DNA from: an uncultured Agathobaculum sp.
GTDB lineage: Bacteria > Bacillota > Clostridia > Oscillospirales > Butyricicoccaceae
DNA length: 13,387 nucleotides
NCBI GenBank assembly: GCA_944376955.1
Contig: CALWEB010000188.1
Location: 1 to 13,387 of the forward strand
Direction of reading: 5' to 3'
Shown: positions 13,086-13,387 of the stretch, in pieces
Layout of the letters: the number at the start of each line of letters is the position of its first letter
Numbering within the stretch: the first letter of the stretch is position 1
The notes under the pieces: model-generated
What the model was told of the DNA's origin: nothing
The model's database searches: none
The model's input: only the letters and a program-made list of their open reading frames with translations
Translations under genes and position numbers: made by a program

Positions 13086-13387
13086 TTAACGGTTGCGCTT
13101 GTCCAGATGGCGCGCAAGCCACATGCCGCACACCTGGAAAATTTGCACCACGATCACGATGATGATCACCGCGACCAGCATGATCTCGAAATTATAGCGG
13201 TTGTAGCCGTAGTTGACGGCCACCGTGCCCAGACCGCCGCCACCGATGAAACCCGCCATCGCGGAGTAGCCGAGGATGGTCACAATCGAGATGGCGCCGC
13301 CCACCATCAGCGAGGGCTTGGCCTCCGGCACAAGCACCTTCCAGACGATTTGCCACGGAGTAGCCCCCATGGACTGCGCCGCTTCGA
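13086..13387 (-). CDS. metI: Methionine ABC transporter permease MetI (3' part, cut by the window edge)
   Basis: MetI is the membrane channel subunit of the MetNIQ methionine importer. About 100 C-terminal residues are present and the frame stays open to the right edge, reading EAAQSMGATPWQIVWKVLVPEAKPS from the edge inward. EAAQSMGATPWQIVWKVLVPEA is the EAA loop that contacts the MetN ATPase. IVTILGYSAMAGFIGGGGLGTVAVNYGY is the characteristic MetI segment that follows, then a last helix (about VAVIIIVIVVQIFQVCGMWL) and a short basic tail DKRNR. An internal ATG at 13370 is not the start. The stop is 60 bp upstream of metQ on the same strand, consistent with one operon. Confidence 0.93.
   Translation of the reverse strand, partial: EAAQSMGATPWQIVWKVLVPEAKPSLMVGGAISIVTILGYSAMAGFIGGGGLGTVAVNYGYNRYNFEIMLVAVIIIVIVVQIFQVCGMWLARHLDKRNR

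Overview
The window is a gene-dense piece of a fairly GC-rich bacterial chromosome. The gene content (a fused SecDF, NrdR, a PadR/DUF2812 pair, a lipoprotein MetQ, strong Shine-Dalgarno sites and TTGACN-17-TATAAT promoters) points to a low-complexity-envelope Firmicute of class Clostridia. An Oscillospirales-type gut organism is my inference from GC and gene types, not something the sequence proves. I see no rRNA, tRNA, insertion sequence, CRISPR array or prophage.

Layout, left to right. A GNAT acetyltransferase (159-806, minus) has its own promoter and diverges from purB (1062-2492), adenylosuccinate lyase. secDF (2576-4978), the fused Sec accessory translocase, follows with its own promoter and terminator. 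Next come a xylose-isomerase-like TIM-barrel protein (5116-5907) and nrdR (6013-6468), the ribonucleotide reductase repressor, with its own promoter and terminator. A TraX-family membrane protein (6695-7414) is another single-gene unit. A two-gene operon follows: an MBOAT O-acyltransferase (7769-9214) and a membrane-anchored SGNH-like protein (9228-10232), driven from a promoter with a leader of about 100 nt. A PadR regulator (10418-10741) overlaps a DUF2812 membrane protein (10738-12117) by 4 bp, and its promoter carries two identical 15-bp operator-like palindromes. The right edge holds the end of a minus-strand methionine ABC transporter operon: metQ (12186-13025) and the 3' part of metI (13086 to the edge).

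Most units are short and each is bounded by a recognisable promoter and a hairpin terminator. The window therefore reads as a row of independent core and housekeeping units rather than one pathway. Two parts act on the cell surface: the MBOAT/SGNH pair probably transfers acyl groups to an envelope polymer, and the PadR/DUF2812 pair is probably an autoregulated sensor or membrane module of unknown output.

No clearly new multi-gene system is visible. The items most worth a second look are: the SecDF variant (a 55-residue Asp/Thr/Ala linker, and loss of the conserved SecF Asp in the NDT motif and of the Arg in the FDR motif); the duplicated operator in the padR promoter; two leader hairpins that both show GGATGGTG in the MBOAT transcript; and an AT-rich hairpin between metI and metQ.
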